DNA of 64,000 bases, taken from Oenanthe sinensis. Its lineage: Eukaryota > Streptophyta > Magnoliopsida > Apiales > Apiaceae. The notes below the pieces were generated by a model. That model did not search any database and had not been told where the DNA came from. It saw only the letters and a list, made by a program, of their open reading frames with translations. The position numbers and the translations under genes were made by a program. Positions 11,756 through 23,712 of this stretch are shown here, piece after piece. How positions within the stretch are numbered: the stretch's first letter is position 1; every line of letters begins with the position of its first letter. Location: NCBI GenBank assembly GCA_028671895.1, contig CM053802.1, forward strand, positions 492,631-556,630, given 5' to 3'.

Positions 11756-13624
11756 ATGGACGTAATAACTTGTGCAGCACTGTTATTAGCAACGTTATCT
11801 TTTTTTCTCCTCCCGGCCTATCTCCACCGCCGCAAAATCAAGGCGCCTCCTGGACCAAAAGCATGGCCTATTATCGGAAACCTTAACCTCATGGGATCCC
11901 TCCCCCATCGTTCCATTCACCAACTCTCCCAAATATATGGTCCCATCATGCAGGTCCGTTTCGGATCATTTCCTGTAGTTATTGCATCTTCCGTCGATAT
12001 GGCCAAAACATTCCTCACAACCATGGACGCTAATTTTAGTGGCCGCCCCAAAACTGCCTCGGGAAAATATACTACCTACAATTACTCTGATATCACTTGG
12101 TCACCCTATGGAGCTTATTGGAGACAAGCAAGGAAATGGTGTGTAACTGAGCTCTTCAGCCGAAAAAGGATCCAGTCGTACGAGTACATTCGGGTACAAG
12201 AAGTTAAAGTTTTGTTAAAAGAACTTCATGCGGCCTCGGGGACTAACGTTGTAATCAAAGATTATCTTGCTAAGGCTAGTTTAAACGTGATTAGTCGTAT
12301 GGTGTTGGGAAACAAGTATTCTGACGACAATGAGGAACAGGATAGTGGGAATAATATTGTTAGTGCCAAGGAATTTACAAATATGATCGAAGAATTGTTT
12401 TATTTGAATGGGGTGCTCAACATTGGAGATTCCATTCCTTGGATTGATTTTTTGGATTTGCAAGGTTATGTCAAGAGGATGAAGAGTTTGAGCATCAAGT
12501 TTGACAGGTTCTTGGAGCATGTTCTTGATGAGCACGACCAGAGGAGAATCACTGAGAAACATAATTTTGTGGCTAAGGATATGGTGGATGTCTTGCTTCA
12601 GCTCGCTGATGACCCCAATTTGGAGGTTAAGATCCAAAGGCATGGAGTTAAAGCATTTACCCAGGTATGTCGCACTTGAACAAATCATGTTATGTCCATT
12701 CCATCAATCCATATGCATATGTAGTTAGTTGTGCAAAGCGCACTCGTGTTCGGGCATCTTAATTTGCTAATGCAAGATACCTATAGTTTGCTATTATATA
12801 ACCACCAGAAAGTGATTTTGTGTGTTAAAATACAACTTGAAATCCAAAACTTTGTTTTAAAATACAACCAAATAGCTTTTTGAGAAGAGTAGGTATTTTG
12901 CCTTGGCAAATTAAGATTCCGCTATTTGCTTATAAGCTCATATTTCACCAACTACGCTTCCATTGGCCGGGTTTAATGAAACTAGCTATATTTATATCAG
13001 GACCTCCTTGCTGGTGGAACTGAAAGCTCTGCAGTGACAGTGGAATGGGCAATTTCTGAACTTTTATGCAAGCCTGAAATATTGGAAAAGGCAACAGAAG
13101 AACTCAACCGAGTTATCGGAAGAAATAGATGGGTAGAAGAAGATGACATGCAAAATCTTCCCTATATTCAAGCCATTGTCAAAGAGACAATGAGATTGCA
13201 CCCTGTTGCACCACTGCTAGCGCCACGAGAAGCTCGTGAAGACTGTAAGATAGGTGAATACGATATTGTTAAAGGAACCCGAATTCTAGTAAGTGTCTGG
13301 ACCATAGGAAGAGATCCTGCATTATGGGAAGAGCCAAACGAATTTGTTCCCGAAAGATTTATTGGTAAGAATATTGATGTTACAGGAAGTGATTTTCAAC
13401 TACTTCCATTTGGAGCTGGAAGAAGAATGTGCCCTGGATATGCTTTGGGATTGAAGGTCATTGAATCCAGTTTGGCAAATCTATTGCATGGATTCAGTTG
13501 GAAATTGCCCAATTCAATGCAAAAAGATGATTTGAATATGGAGGAAATATTTGGGCTTTCCACCCCTAAAAAAATCCCACTTGTTACGGTTCCAGAACCC
13601 ACACTTCCTCTAGAGCTTTACTAG
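11756..13624 (+). CDS. Cytochrome P450, CYP92-like (CYP71 clan), copy 2
   Basis: Two exons (11756-12664 and 13001-13624) join in phase 0 at the same FTQ/DLLAGG position as copy 1 and encode 510 residues. The N-terminal anchor is about residues 4-22, followed by the hinge APPGPKAWPIIGN. The I-helix reads GGTESS (308-313), again with Ser for the usual Thr. KETMR and PERF are intact. The heme loop is canonical, PFGAGRRMCPG, with Cys447. Long blocks match copy 1, for example GKYTTYNYSDITWSPYG, NIGDSIPWIDFLDLQGYVKR and GRNRWVEE. This marks tandem duplicates of one ancestor that have since diverged, notably in the region around residues 180-215. The intron is larger (336 bp against 117 bp). Expected to be ER-bound with an unknown substrate. 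Confidence 0.93.
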
Positions 13625-14672
13625 AATTTTGCCTAGTGCTTATCCATTGCAGATTTCTAATTTTCCTCGTAACTTGCAAGTTGAACTGTCGTTAATTTTT
13701 TTAATAAAACAAGAGATCTTGAAAGATTTTAAATGTCAACATGTACTGGACTACTTGGAAACCGATCATTTTCTTTATAATTGAAGCAGGAAATCAATAG
13801 TGGTTGTTAGATAGCAGTCACAGGGATACTATTAATGATTTTTTTATTAAAAATAAATTAGTCGGTGCGCTTTCACAAAAATAATACAGTAATTTCTTCA
13901 TCTGACTGTTTCAAACTATACTCTCTTAATAACATTGAAGTTTGTATGAGGATTCGTATACAACCACTTTGTTTATCACTCTACCATCGCCCATGGATAT
14001 ATAGCACGCTAAATAAAATGCTATGTGAATCCTCCCGAATCTATTTAATTAATGACAATCCATTGCATTTAATAACTGTTTCAAACTGTTCTTTTCTGAA
14101 TAGCAATTGCATGATCAATTTACATACCCACACCCCATTCCAGTGATTGGATTGCAGTATGCTGGTGATGGATATGTTTGGTCTATATAATATAACATAT
14201 CTATCTAGCTAGTTCTAATAGATTTTCAAGATTAGCAAACTGTTTGATTATCTTGCTAGCTAGTGTTTTACTTTTAGATTTGCAGAATGGAGATTTACAT
14301 AAGAAGTTATCCAAGCAAAAAAACATCCTAATATTGTCTGTCTACTTGTTTGCAGCCACAGTTTAATTTCCCCCCCCTGCAACCTATCAAATACGATATT
14401 ATTAATCTCAACATGAAAATACAATTTGACAATTGGAAAAATAAGCTACAAAATTTATGTACATTTTGGTAGAAAAAAAATTCATAGCTATCCTCCTAAA
14501 CTAGTCCCTATGTATGTATCCCCATTGCTCATGCAACATTTATTGGCGAAGCATAAGCATTACTTAAAGTTGTATGCAGCACACTATCTGAATGCACAGC
14601 TCCCGAGGACCTCGATGACCTGAGTTTGGAGTTCATGTGCACCTGGTTAAGCTGTTCCTCACAATCCTATTT
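13625..14672. other. Spacer between convergent P450 and kinase genes
   Basis: 3' flanks of two convergent genes. No supported coding sequence, tRNA or element was seen. A short poly-C tract occurs at about 14370. Confidence 0.5.
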
Positions 14673-16782
14673 TCAACTTGTGAATTTTTCATCGGGATTT
14701 TGATTATATTTTACAGTACAATCCCCTTGTGTTGGAACAGTGTATACAAAGGAGTTAACTGGAATATCATCCAAATCCAACAGCGGCTCCAAAGTCATGA
14801 CTACATCAACCATTGTTGGCCTGGTTTTAGAGTTGTGGCTCAGACAATGATAAGCCAAAGTAGCCAACTTTTTGGCCCCTTTTCTTGAGTATTCGCCATC
14901 GAGTTTGGGGTCTATTATCCTGTCAAGCTTCTGAGAGTCCCGGAGAAGTGGCCTTAACCAAGTTACCAGGTTCTTCTCTCGATTGGGTCGAGTCGTGTCC
15001 ATGGCTCGTTTCCCAGTTAATAACTCCAACAAAACCACTCCAAAACAATATACATCACTTTTTGTGGTTACATGACCTGAAATCGTAGATATTACAATTA
15101 TTATTGAAGTTGAATGCTTAGCATAATGGTCATGTAACGACAAAAAGTAATTTAATTTAATTTGGAGTATATGCTTAGATATGTTAATTTGGAGTATATG
15201 TTAGAAGCTGATTAGTACCCGTCATGATGTATTCAGGAGCAGCATAGCCTTCGGTGCCCATGATACGTGTAGTAACATGCGTTTTATCTCCTTGTGGACC
15301 ATCCAAGGCTAGCCCGAAATCAGACAGCTTAGGAACGAATTCCTATTCAATTAGTTAATGCGCATCATGCTCATCAGTTGATGTAATAACGGCTTTTAAA
15401 TGTGCAAGTTAGTCTGACAAACGTTGTGTACATATAACAACTAAATATTACTCTACTAGGAAGGAGTGGCAAACAAAATATCATCGTTTGAGTGAGAATC
15501 AATATACCCGATGAAATTACCGGAGAAAATAATGTAAAAGTCGCACGTATTTTGCAACTATAACTTGAATATATGTTCATTTTGAAGATATATCTTATGC
15601 ATTTTGCAGTATAAACACCATGTTTCGAGATATATGGCTTACATAAATTTTCATTTTGAAGATGTGACTTTCATATTTCTTCAAAGATATATGCGTGCAT
15701 ATATCCCACTTTTGTAAAATTTATATGCAGATCCTGAACATGTCATTATTAGGTCAAAAAGTTGAATTATTAGCTTTCACCCTGCGCCTACTACTACTAG
15801 TCTACTATCATTAAATATCTTAACAAATTATTATTTTGTACGTGTGTGTTCAACAACATTATTATATCATGATAAAAAGTTTCAAAAGTAGAGCACAGAA
15901 ATTTACAAGGAATTACCGAGTCCAGCAGGATGTTGGAAGCTTTGAAATCTCTGTATATGACTGGTTGTTGTTCTCCGTGGAGAAAAGCAAGGCCTTTTGC
16001 AGCCCCAACTGCAATTTTTAATCTCGTCAACCAGGGCAAGGAAACAGAGTACCCTGCAACAGATCGATTATTAAGATTTAACAAGACAAATTAATTTTAG
16101 CCCAATCAACTTTTAGATATATATACTTGATACAAGATATATAATTAAGTTCATCATATATATATTACTCACGTCCAAACAAATGATTCTCGAGGTTGCC
16201 TTGCGGGACGTATTCATAAACTAGAAGCCTATTTACATCCTCACAACAATACCCTACTAACTTGACAAGATGTGGATGTGCTAGTTGTCCAAGAAATATA
16301 ACTTCAGCCTGCAACATATCATGTTCAAACAATATTTAGTATAAGCAAACACGTTGTCTAAAGCAGGTAATGAAATGTGAAATGCTCACCAGCCATTCTC
16401 TGTGACCTTGTCTTGAATTCAAATCTAGTAACTTGACAGCCACCGTTTGATGAGCTGCACCACCGGGACTAATCCGGTCATCTATGAACCCTTTATAAAC
16501 CGGTCCAAAACCGCCCTTACCTATGTAATTACTCGACGAGAAGTTTTTTGTGATCAATTTAAGCTCCTCAACCGTGAAGTTTTGAATGTTTTTCCATCCA
16601 CTGAGTGAGTTTGGGAGGCCACTTGTTGCTGAGAATGTTGATGATTCACTTTTATTTATATCCAAAAGTGATAATCTTTTGGGAGAAATCTGCTTGCAAA
16701 CTTTATTTTCAGGCTCAATTTGTTTATTTTGAGGCTTGATACAACAAGGTACGATAGACTTGGATATAATCTTGAGAAGCAT
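14673..16782 (-). CDS. Receptor-like cytoplasmic kinase, RLCK-VII (RIPK/PBL-like)
   Basis: Five exons on the minus strand (16390-16782, 16173-16308, 15917-16053, 15219-15342, 14673-15076) encode 397 residues with consistent phases. Kinase landmarks are all present: glycine loop GKGGFGPVYKG (from 88), ATP Lys117, helix-C Glu133, catalytic loop YRDFKASN with Asp212, DFG at 230-232, and APE at 257-259. YRD in place of HRD is normal in this subfamily. FTVEELKLITKNFSSSNYIG, GHREWL and the ending NSFVYTVP resemble Arabidopsis RIPK and related PBL kinases. These act at the plasma membrane below immune receptors. The N-terminus lacks the Met-Gly myristoylation start seen in many relatives and instead has a Cys pair (VPCCIKP, 13-14), a possible palmitoylation site. 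It should be an active Ser/Thr kinase; its partners are unknown. Confidence 0.92.
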
Positions 16783-17509
16783 TTTGTGTTAAAAGTAATC
16801 TGTGAGCCGAGTCAGTGAGAATCACAGAGGTTTGGCGAAACAAAGGACTTGTATAAATAAGGCCTTCAAGAAATAATAATAACAAAAAGGTGACAAGTAT
16901 AGGTACCTACTTTCTAGCTTTCTCATTTAGATATATTGTTTTGGACGACTGACGAATACGGAGGAGGGAAGGAAGATTCCTTACTCTTTGTATAAAATGG
17001 ATCAGACCTTTACATTGACTTTGAAAAAACGGGTACATTTTGTTAATCGTTAAACCATGAAATTCACGCACACACAATAAATAAATAAATAAATATATAT
17101 ATATATATATATATATATTATGAATCCATCAAAGCTTGGCAGCTATATATATATATATATTATGAATCCATCAAAGCTTGGCAGCTCCACATTTACAAAC
17201 CAAATCTAGAATTATGGTTCCTGAAACCTGAATATTATTGCAACAGTTCTGCACAGTCGGTCACAGTTTCTGAGTTATCCAGGTAAATTAAATACGATCG
17301 TTTTAACATTTTCTTCACAACTACTAAAACGTTTGCTTTGACAACCTAATTCTACTATACGTACCTAACTAATTTTTAGAAGTGAGTACTTGGATAATTA
17401 AATGGCCCTTTTTTTCTTGTTTTAGACAATTTATTTATTTTCGTTGAATGAGAAAAATACATAACATAGTGTCACATCCTCCGAGTAAGCACACATGAGA
17501 ACAACGATA
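16783..17509. other. Kinase upstream region
   Basis: Upstream region of the minus-strand kinase. TATAAATA-like sequence lies at 16851-16858, about 70 bp before its ATG, and could serve as a TATA element on the minus strand. The rest is AT-rich, apart from the tandem repeat listed separately. Confidence 0.4.
17119..17186 (+). repeat. 26-bp direct duplication flanked by (AT)n
   Basis: TATGAATCCATCAAAGCTTG plus GCAGCT occurs at 17119-17144 and again at 17161-17186 without mismatch. Each copy is preceded by an AT run, so the duplicated unit is an AT array plus 26 bp. This mirrors the arrangement before the second P450. Confidence 0.9.
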
Positions 17510-18611
17510 TGTTAGTAAAACAATTGATGGATGCAGATGAAATATTTCTTCAAATAATTAGAGACAAATTGCGTTGATGCGTGATATGATCACTATCTTT
17601 AAAAATTTATTCTGTCACAACTGTATCACAATTTGTTACGAGGTTACTGGCGAAATTATTTCTACATGATACAACAAAGCATGAAGGATAACAACTAGCA
17701 ATATTGATACCCTTCCTAAATTACTCAGGAACAAATATGATTAGTGTATATAGTCTTTCCTTTGAAAAAATCAGAAAACTCTGTATCTTGCACACTACAC
17801 ATCACAAAGATATATATATCTCTTTATAATATATTTTTAATAAAGTAACTCCTCCGTATCTTTAATTCAATTTATGGTCATCTCAATAAATATTGCCATT
17901 TATTTTAGGAGTTTCTCTTTGAAAAGTCATACACAATATTTGTTTTCTTAATTTCTCATCTCCTTTAAATATAATAATATATTTAAATATATAAAAAGAT
18001 TTCACAAATACTTTTTATTTTTATTAGTTCTATAAAATAAAACTTCAACAATCCCCCACTTTTGTTTATAGAAGCTATAATGTCAACACACTTAATCCAC
18101 CCATAAACAATATACATAATAAATGCATCTTTCGATTTAAACCTATACTTAGTACTAGCATCTCAAAATTTATCAGAATTTTAGTTGTCTTGGAATTAAA
18201 CTAGTCATCTATAAGATAAATCGAAGAATATCGTACATATAACTGTCTTAATGTTCCAAGTAATAATTCTCACAAGTTTCTGCACTATTATGGCCATGTG
18301 CTAATGATTCTGTTCTCGTGAACTCTTTTGAGAGTAAACCCATAACTCCCATAAGAAACAGCACCACTTCTAAATTCATATATGTGAAATGTTTCAACGT
18401 GTCTCCGTTATTTTCAACACACTACCAATACAGTCAAAACATTTCATTAAGAATCTAACTCAACCTCCACTCATAACGGACGATATTGACACCACATGTT
18501 GGGACCATATACGCAAATATCAACAATTATCTTAGTAACTTGTTATTACCCATTAAATCTTTAAACTAATAAATTATTAGAATAAAGATTGGGTTATCAT
18601 TACCAAATAAT

Positions 18612-19871
18612 TTAATCAATGAGTTTTAGTCCCATTTCACAACTAGTTGTCTTCACTACCTCTCTCGAAAGAGGTTTAGTAAATGGATTCGCAAGATTTT
18701 TACATGATTTCACATAAACAATTGTTAAGGTACCATTCGCTAACAATTGTTTCATATACCTATGTCTCAAACTTATGTGTCTAGACTGCTCATTGTATGT
18801 ACGTTTATAAGCATTATACATGATATTTTGACTATCACAATTTATTGAGATATGAGGCATTGAACTAGACCATAACTTAATGTCCAACAATAAGTTTTTA
18901 ATCCATTCAGCCTCTCTCCTACATGCTGCAAGAGCAATAAACTCCGACTCCATAGTCGAATGAGATATACATGTTTGTTTCTTGCTCGACCAAGAAATTG
19001 CACATCCCCCCATAGTAAATAACTAACTAGATACAAATTGATTATCTCCCACACTTTGAACCCAACTTGCATCAGTGTATCCCTCTAATACAACCGGAAA
19101 ATCATTGAAAACTAAACCAAGATTTTTTTTTATTTTTTCAAATAACCAAAAATCCTAGTCACACATTTCCAATGCTCCACATTTGGATTACTAGTGTATC
19201 TACTCATTTTGCTTACGGCAAAAGCAATATCATGTCTTGTGCAACGCATTGCATACATTAAGGAACCAATGACACTAGCATACTCAAGTTGTGCAACGGC
19301 TCTTCCTTTATTTTCACACAACTTCACACTAGAATCAAATAGAGTATTTACCTCTTTAAATCCTAGATGATTAAATTTATTTAATATCTTCTCAATATAA
19401 TGAGCTTGATTTAAAGAGTAACCTCCAATATGTTTTCTCACTTTAATTCTCAAAAAAATATTCAGTTCTCCAAGATCTTTCATTTTAAAAATTGAGGATA
19501 AATACTCTTTCAATTTATTTATGCTAATAATATTAATTACAAAAAATAACAAGTCATCAACATAAAGACAAATAATTACTCCATACCAAAACTATTACAC
19601 AAAATAGTTGAATCAAATTTATCATGCCAATCTTTAGGTGCCTATTTTAAACCATAAGAGACTTCACAAGTTTATACACTTTATTCTCATTTTCTTTTAG
19701 AACAAATCGTTCAGGTTGTTCAATATAAATCTCTTCATTTAAATCACTATTCAAGAATACTGTTTTAACATCCATCTGATGCACATGCAAATGATATATA
19801 GATGCCAATACAAATAAAACTCTAATCAAAGTGATACGAGCTACAGGTTCATAAGTATCCAAATAATTCAT
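18612..19871 (-). pseudogene. Copia reverse transcriptase and RNase H, frame-broken
   Basis: The RT start is recognisable at 19647-19871 (YEPVARITLIR, HQMDVKTVFLN). The catalytic YVDD is readable at about 19546-19557, just ahead of a long frame with KMKDLGELNIFLRIKV and IGSLMYAMRCTRHDIAFAVS. RNase H follows at 18612-19013 (MGGCAISWSSKKQTCISHST, then MESEFIALA) and ends near the family's NLANPFTKPLS motif. The three blocks are in separate frames with stops between them. The protein is therefore a relic, although the active-site words survive. Confidence 0.88.
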
Positions 19872-20006
19872 TCATTCATTTTGTTTATAGCATTTGACTA
19901 CTAATCTAGCATTAAATGAGTGCACATTATGATTAGTATCATATTTTCTTCTAAACACCCATTTACATCTAATAGGCTGAGAGCCTTTGGGTAGATCCAC
20001 TAAAAC

Positions 20007-21305
20007 CTAAGTATTATTTCCATTTATGGTATTCATTTCATCATCAATAGCTTCTTTCCAAAAGGAACTATCTCTAGATAACATGGTTTCACTATAGGTT
20101 TTTAGATCAACCTCACTGTTCAGAACTATGTTGTGCTTATTAACAACATTATTATGTTGATCTCCTTCTACTAAACAGACTATAAATTTTGAAGAAATAA
20201 AATCAGGATGTAGTGATTTTTCTTTTCTTGGTCTAACACTTCTTCTTGGCTCCACCACATGAAAATCATCAGTATTCTCTATAATTTTATTTGAACCATC
20301 AGAAGTGATAGAGTTAGGAATATTGGAATTATTTCCCCCCACTATTTCATTATTATAATAAAATTTATTTTCAAAAAATATCACATCTCTTGATTCCACA
20401 ATTACATTTACACTCATATCTAGAATTCTATATGTCTTACCAGCATACCCAACAAAGAAACTTTTTAAAACTCCAGGGTCAAGTTTAGTTATTTTAGGAG
20501 CATGCAACCTATAATATGCCAAACACCCCCACACTTTAAAATAAGAAAGATCTGATTTTCTTTCCTTTATAATCTCATAATGTGACATTTTTGTTTTCTT
20601 TGAAACAACTCTATTATGTATATAGCATGCACCAAGTAATGCTTCACCCCACAAGTTAAATAGTAATTTTGACTTATTAAGCATACAATTAACCAAATGT
20701 TCTATTTTTTCTCTCAGCAACTCCGTTTTGTTGAGGAGTATAGGGTGCAGTAGATAGATGAATAATTCATGCTCTTCATAAAAAATATTAAAATCATGCA
20801 TAAAATATTCACCACCTCTATCAGATCTTAACACTTTAATTTTTTTACTAAATTGATTCTCAACCTCAGCTTTATAGATTTTAAACATATTAAATACTTC
20901 ATTTTTTGTTCTAAACAAATACACATGCAAGTATCTACTAAAATTATCAATAAAAGTAATAAAATATCTTTTTCCTCCACGAGTAAGCATGTCATTAAAT
21001 TCATAAATATCAGAATGAATTAAATCTAAAATTTTAAAATCCATTTTTATATTTGGAAAAGATTTCTTCACCATTTTAGACCATACACATGTCTCACATT
21101 TATCAAGTTCATCATTAAAATTGATTAATCCCAATTTTTTTATTATCAATTTTAAAGAATTAAAATTAACATGTGCTAAACGATTATACCACAAATAAGA
21201 GGACTCAAGCATATAAGCAGAAGATTCAATCTCATTATTAATAGAAACCTTATACATACCATCACATGCATACCCTTTTCCTATAAACATACCATTTTTT
21301 GACAA
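20007..21305 (-). pseudogene. Copia integrase region
   Basis: A 432-residue open frame. It contains the zinc-binding end (LWYNRLAHVNFNSLK and CETCVWSKM), the catalytic core with DLIHSDI, FIDNFSRYLHVYLF and LRSDRGGEY, and the downstream WGEALLGACYIHNR and RRSVRPRK blocks typical of Copia polyproteins. The core carries substitutions at usually conserved spots (for example LLHPILLNKTELLREKIEH instead of the family's T-P-Q-Q-N-G-V-A-E-R). A local frameshift probably scrambles that stretch. It is disconnected from the RT frame by stops. Confidence 0.85.
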
Positions 21306-21666
21306 GATAACCTTGCCACTCTAAAAAATAACTCGAAATCCATTGCTACAAAGTAAATCAACAGAAATTAAATTCTTCATCATATCAGGAACAAATAAAA
21401 CATTAAGAAGAGTCAACTCTTTATCACTTGTGAAATCAATTTCCATAACTCCTTGGCCGACAACATTAATACATGCAGAATTGCTCATTTGTACCTCGTT
21501 AACAAACAGCTCGCGTCAAATGTCTTGAACAATGACATATCCTTGTATACATGAACAGTTGCCCCAGAATCAAGCCACTAACCCAATTTCGTCGAAGTTA
21601 AATTAACCTCGGATATCATGGCAACCAAATTCTCTTCCTCAACAATATTTGCAGTAACCTTTTTTA

Positions 21667-22491
21667 TTATTTTTCGAAAACAACAATATCTTGCAAAATG
21701 CTCAGACTTACCACAAACAAAGTAATCTCTTTTTTCTTGAGATTATTACCCTTCTTTTTGAATTGTTCCTTATTCTTTTTAGTTTGTAAATAAAGGTTTT
21801 TCTCTCTAAAATTATTTCCCTCTGTGATATTAACTTTGGAGTTAAATTGACAAGAAATTTCCATATCTCTATTAAGAGATTATTCTTCAATTCGAAGAAT
21901 TTTCTGTAATTGTTCCAAAGAAATATCCTCACTTTTTCTAATCATCTTCTTTCCGAATTCTGTCCATGATGGTGGTAATTTCGCAATAATAACACCAACT
22001 TGGGAAGCTTCTGAAATTTCAATTTTGAGAGAAATAAGTTTAGACACAATCACTTGTAATTCATGCACTTGCACCAACAGAGATTTTATATCAACCATTT
22101 TAAATTTTAAATATTTGACAATAAGAAATTTGTTTATACCTTCTTCCTCAGCCTGATATTTAAATTGAAGTGCTTCCCAAATCTCCTTTGTCATTTTCAT
22201 CTGCTGAAAGTAGTCATAGAACCGATCCGAGAGAGTATTGAGAATATGTCAACGACATAAAAGTTCATCTTCCCCCCTCTGCTTACGCACTTCATCAACC
22301 GTGGTTTGATCCGGAAGAGTACCATCTTCACTCGGTTTTGGCTCCTCGGGAATAGGTGGCAAATCCGGGTCCAGGATATATAAAATCTTTAAAGCCGTGA
22401 GAAGGAATTTCATCTTATCTTGCCAACGCGAAAAGTTATTTCCATCAAACTTATCGAGTTTTACAAATTTGAGAGACTCCACATCCATCAT
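21667..22491 (-). pseudogene. Copia gag remnant
   Basis: The frame opens at 22491 with MMDVESLKFVKLDKFDGNNF and SRWQDKMKFLLTALK, a typical Copia gag start. It stops at 22249 and resumes in another frame at 21880-22200 (KEIWEALQFKYQAEEEG). The nucleocapsid knuckle is readable near 21690-21720 as YFVCGKSEHFARYC, with the first Cys of CCHC replaced by Tyr. The gag ATG is only 24 bases from the inner edge of the 5' LTR, so almost no leader remains. Confidence 0.78.
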
Positions 22492-23297
22492 TAGCGAAGA
22501 ATAAATCCTTAAAATTGTTAGTAAAACAATTGATGGATGGAGATGAGACTTTTCTTCAACACCAAAATTCTGTAAAATAACTAGAGACAAATTGTTTTGA
22601 GACGTGATATGATCACTATCTTTAAGGATTTATTCCGCCCTAATTGTATCACAATTTGCTACGAGGTTATTGGTGAAATTATTTACACATGATACAACTA
22701 AAGCATGAAAGATAACAACTATCCCTTCCTAAATTACTTAGGAACAAATATGATTAGTGTATATAGTCTTTCCTTTGAGAAAATCAGAAAGTTCTGTATC
22801 TTGCACAATACACATCACAAATATATATATATCTCTTTATAATATATTTTCAACAAAGTAACTACTCCATATCTTTAATTCAATTTATGGTTATCTCGAT
22901 AAATATTGCCATTTATTTTAGAAATTTTTCTTTGAAAAGTCATACACAATATTTATTTTCTTAATTTCACATCTCCTTTAAATATAATAATATATTTGAA
23001 GATATAAAAAAAATTCACAAATACTTTTTATTTTTATTGATTCTATAAATTAAACAAAACTTAAAACACAATACACACGCATAAAATTATACTCAAAATT
23101 TTAATTTAGAAGAACTTCATCAACCATTATATAAATGGTAAGGAGTAAGAACATGATATCGAGTATCTAGAAGCTCACGGGCTGAATACTAATTGTTTAA
23201 ATTTGAACCATAACTTTCATTAATTTTAATTGCTCGTCACTTAGATTTGTCCATATTTATTTGTTGTTTGAGTGCTTATCCCAGGGTCAATATATAA

Positions 23298-23712
23298 CGT
23301 AATATCTCACATTAAATAGTTAGAGTATGTTTCAAGCCTTAACAAATCAACTAACTTATACCAATTTATTAGCTCTTTTCGGTTGACTTGTATTGGGTTG
23401 TTGGGCCCGGTATATTTCAGTTATGGGCTTGAGTTGCTATAAATGGTATCAGAGCCATGCCCGGCCGGAAGTGCTACGACATTGTCCGGGTTCCATAAAT
23501 CTGTCCATCGACTCGACGAGGACGTCGACCCAAAAATGTGAGGTGTTTGTAACATTCCAAATTGAATAGTTAGAGTATGTTTCAAGCCTTTATAAGGACA
23601 AACCAACAATTAATGTATATCAATTTGTTAGCTCTTTTAAACTGACTTGTGTTGGGCCTGTGTTGGGTTGTTGGACCTGATATACATTCAGTCGTGGGTT
23701 TGGATTGTTACA
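23298..23712 (+). mobile_element. TRIM (miniature LTR retrotransposon)
   Basis: Two direct repeats of about 144 and 165 bp (23298-23441 and 23548-23712) share AGTTAGAGTATGTTTCAAGC, TTAGCTCTTTT and GTGTTGGGTTGTTGG-like blocks. The right copy runs TGTAACATTCC to GTTACA. Two bases inside the left repeat is TGGTATCAGAGC (23444-23455), the primer-binding site complementary to initiator-Met tRNA. A purine-rich GTGAGGTG (about 23537-23545) precedes the right repeat. The roughly 100-bp interior codes for nothing. TG/CA ends, the binding site and the size fit a TRIM. Flanks TATAA and TAGGA match only at 3 of 5. Confidence 0.85.

Larger units (their letters stand above)
17510..23068 (-). mobile_element. 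Ty1/Copia LTR retrotransposon (degenerate)
   Basis: Two direct terminal repeats, 17510-18050 and 22516-23068, both run from TGTTAGTAAAACAATTGATG to a CA end. They share long blocks and differ by substitutions and several indels, so the insertion is old. Flanking 5-mers CGATA and CAATA agree at 4 of 5, consistent with a target duplication. The element reads on the minus strand. A polypurine tract (AAAAGTGGGGGA on that strand, 18051-18063) abuts the 3' LTR. The coding order gag, integrase, reverse transcriptase, RNase H is that of Copia. The frame is broken at several places, so the element is not autonomous. Confidence 0.95.
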
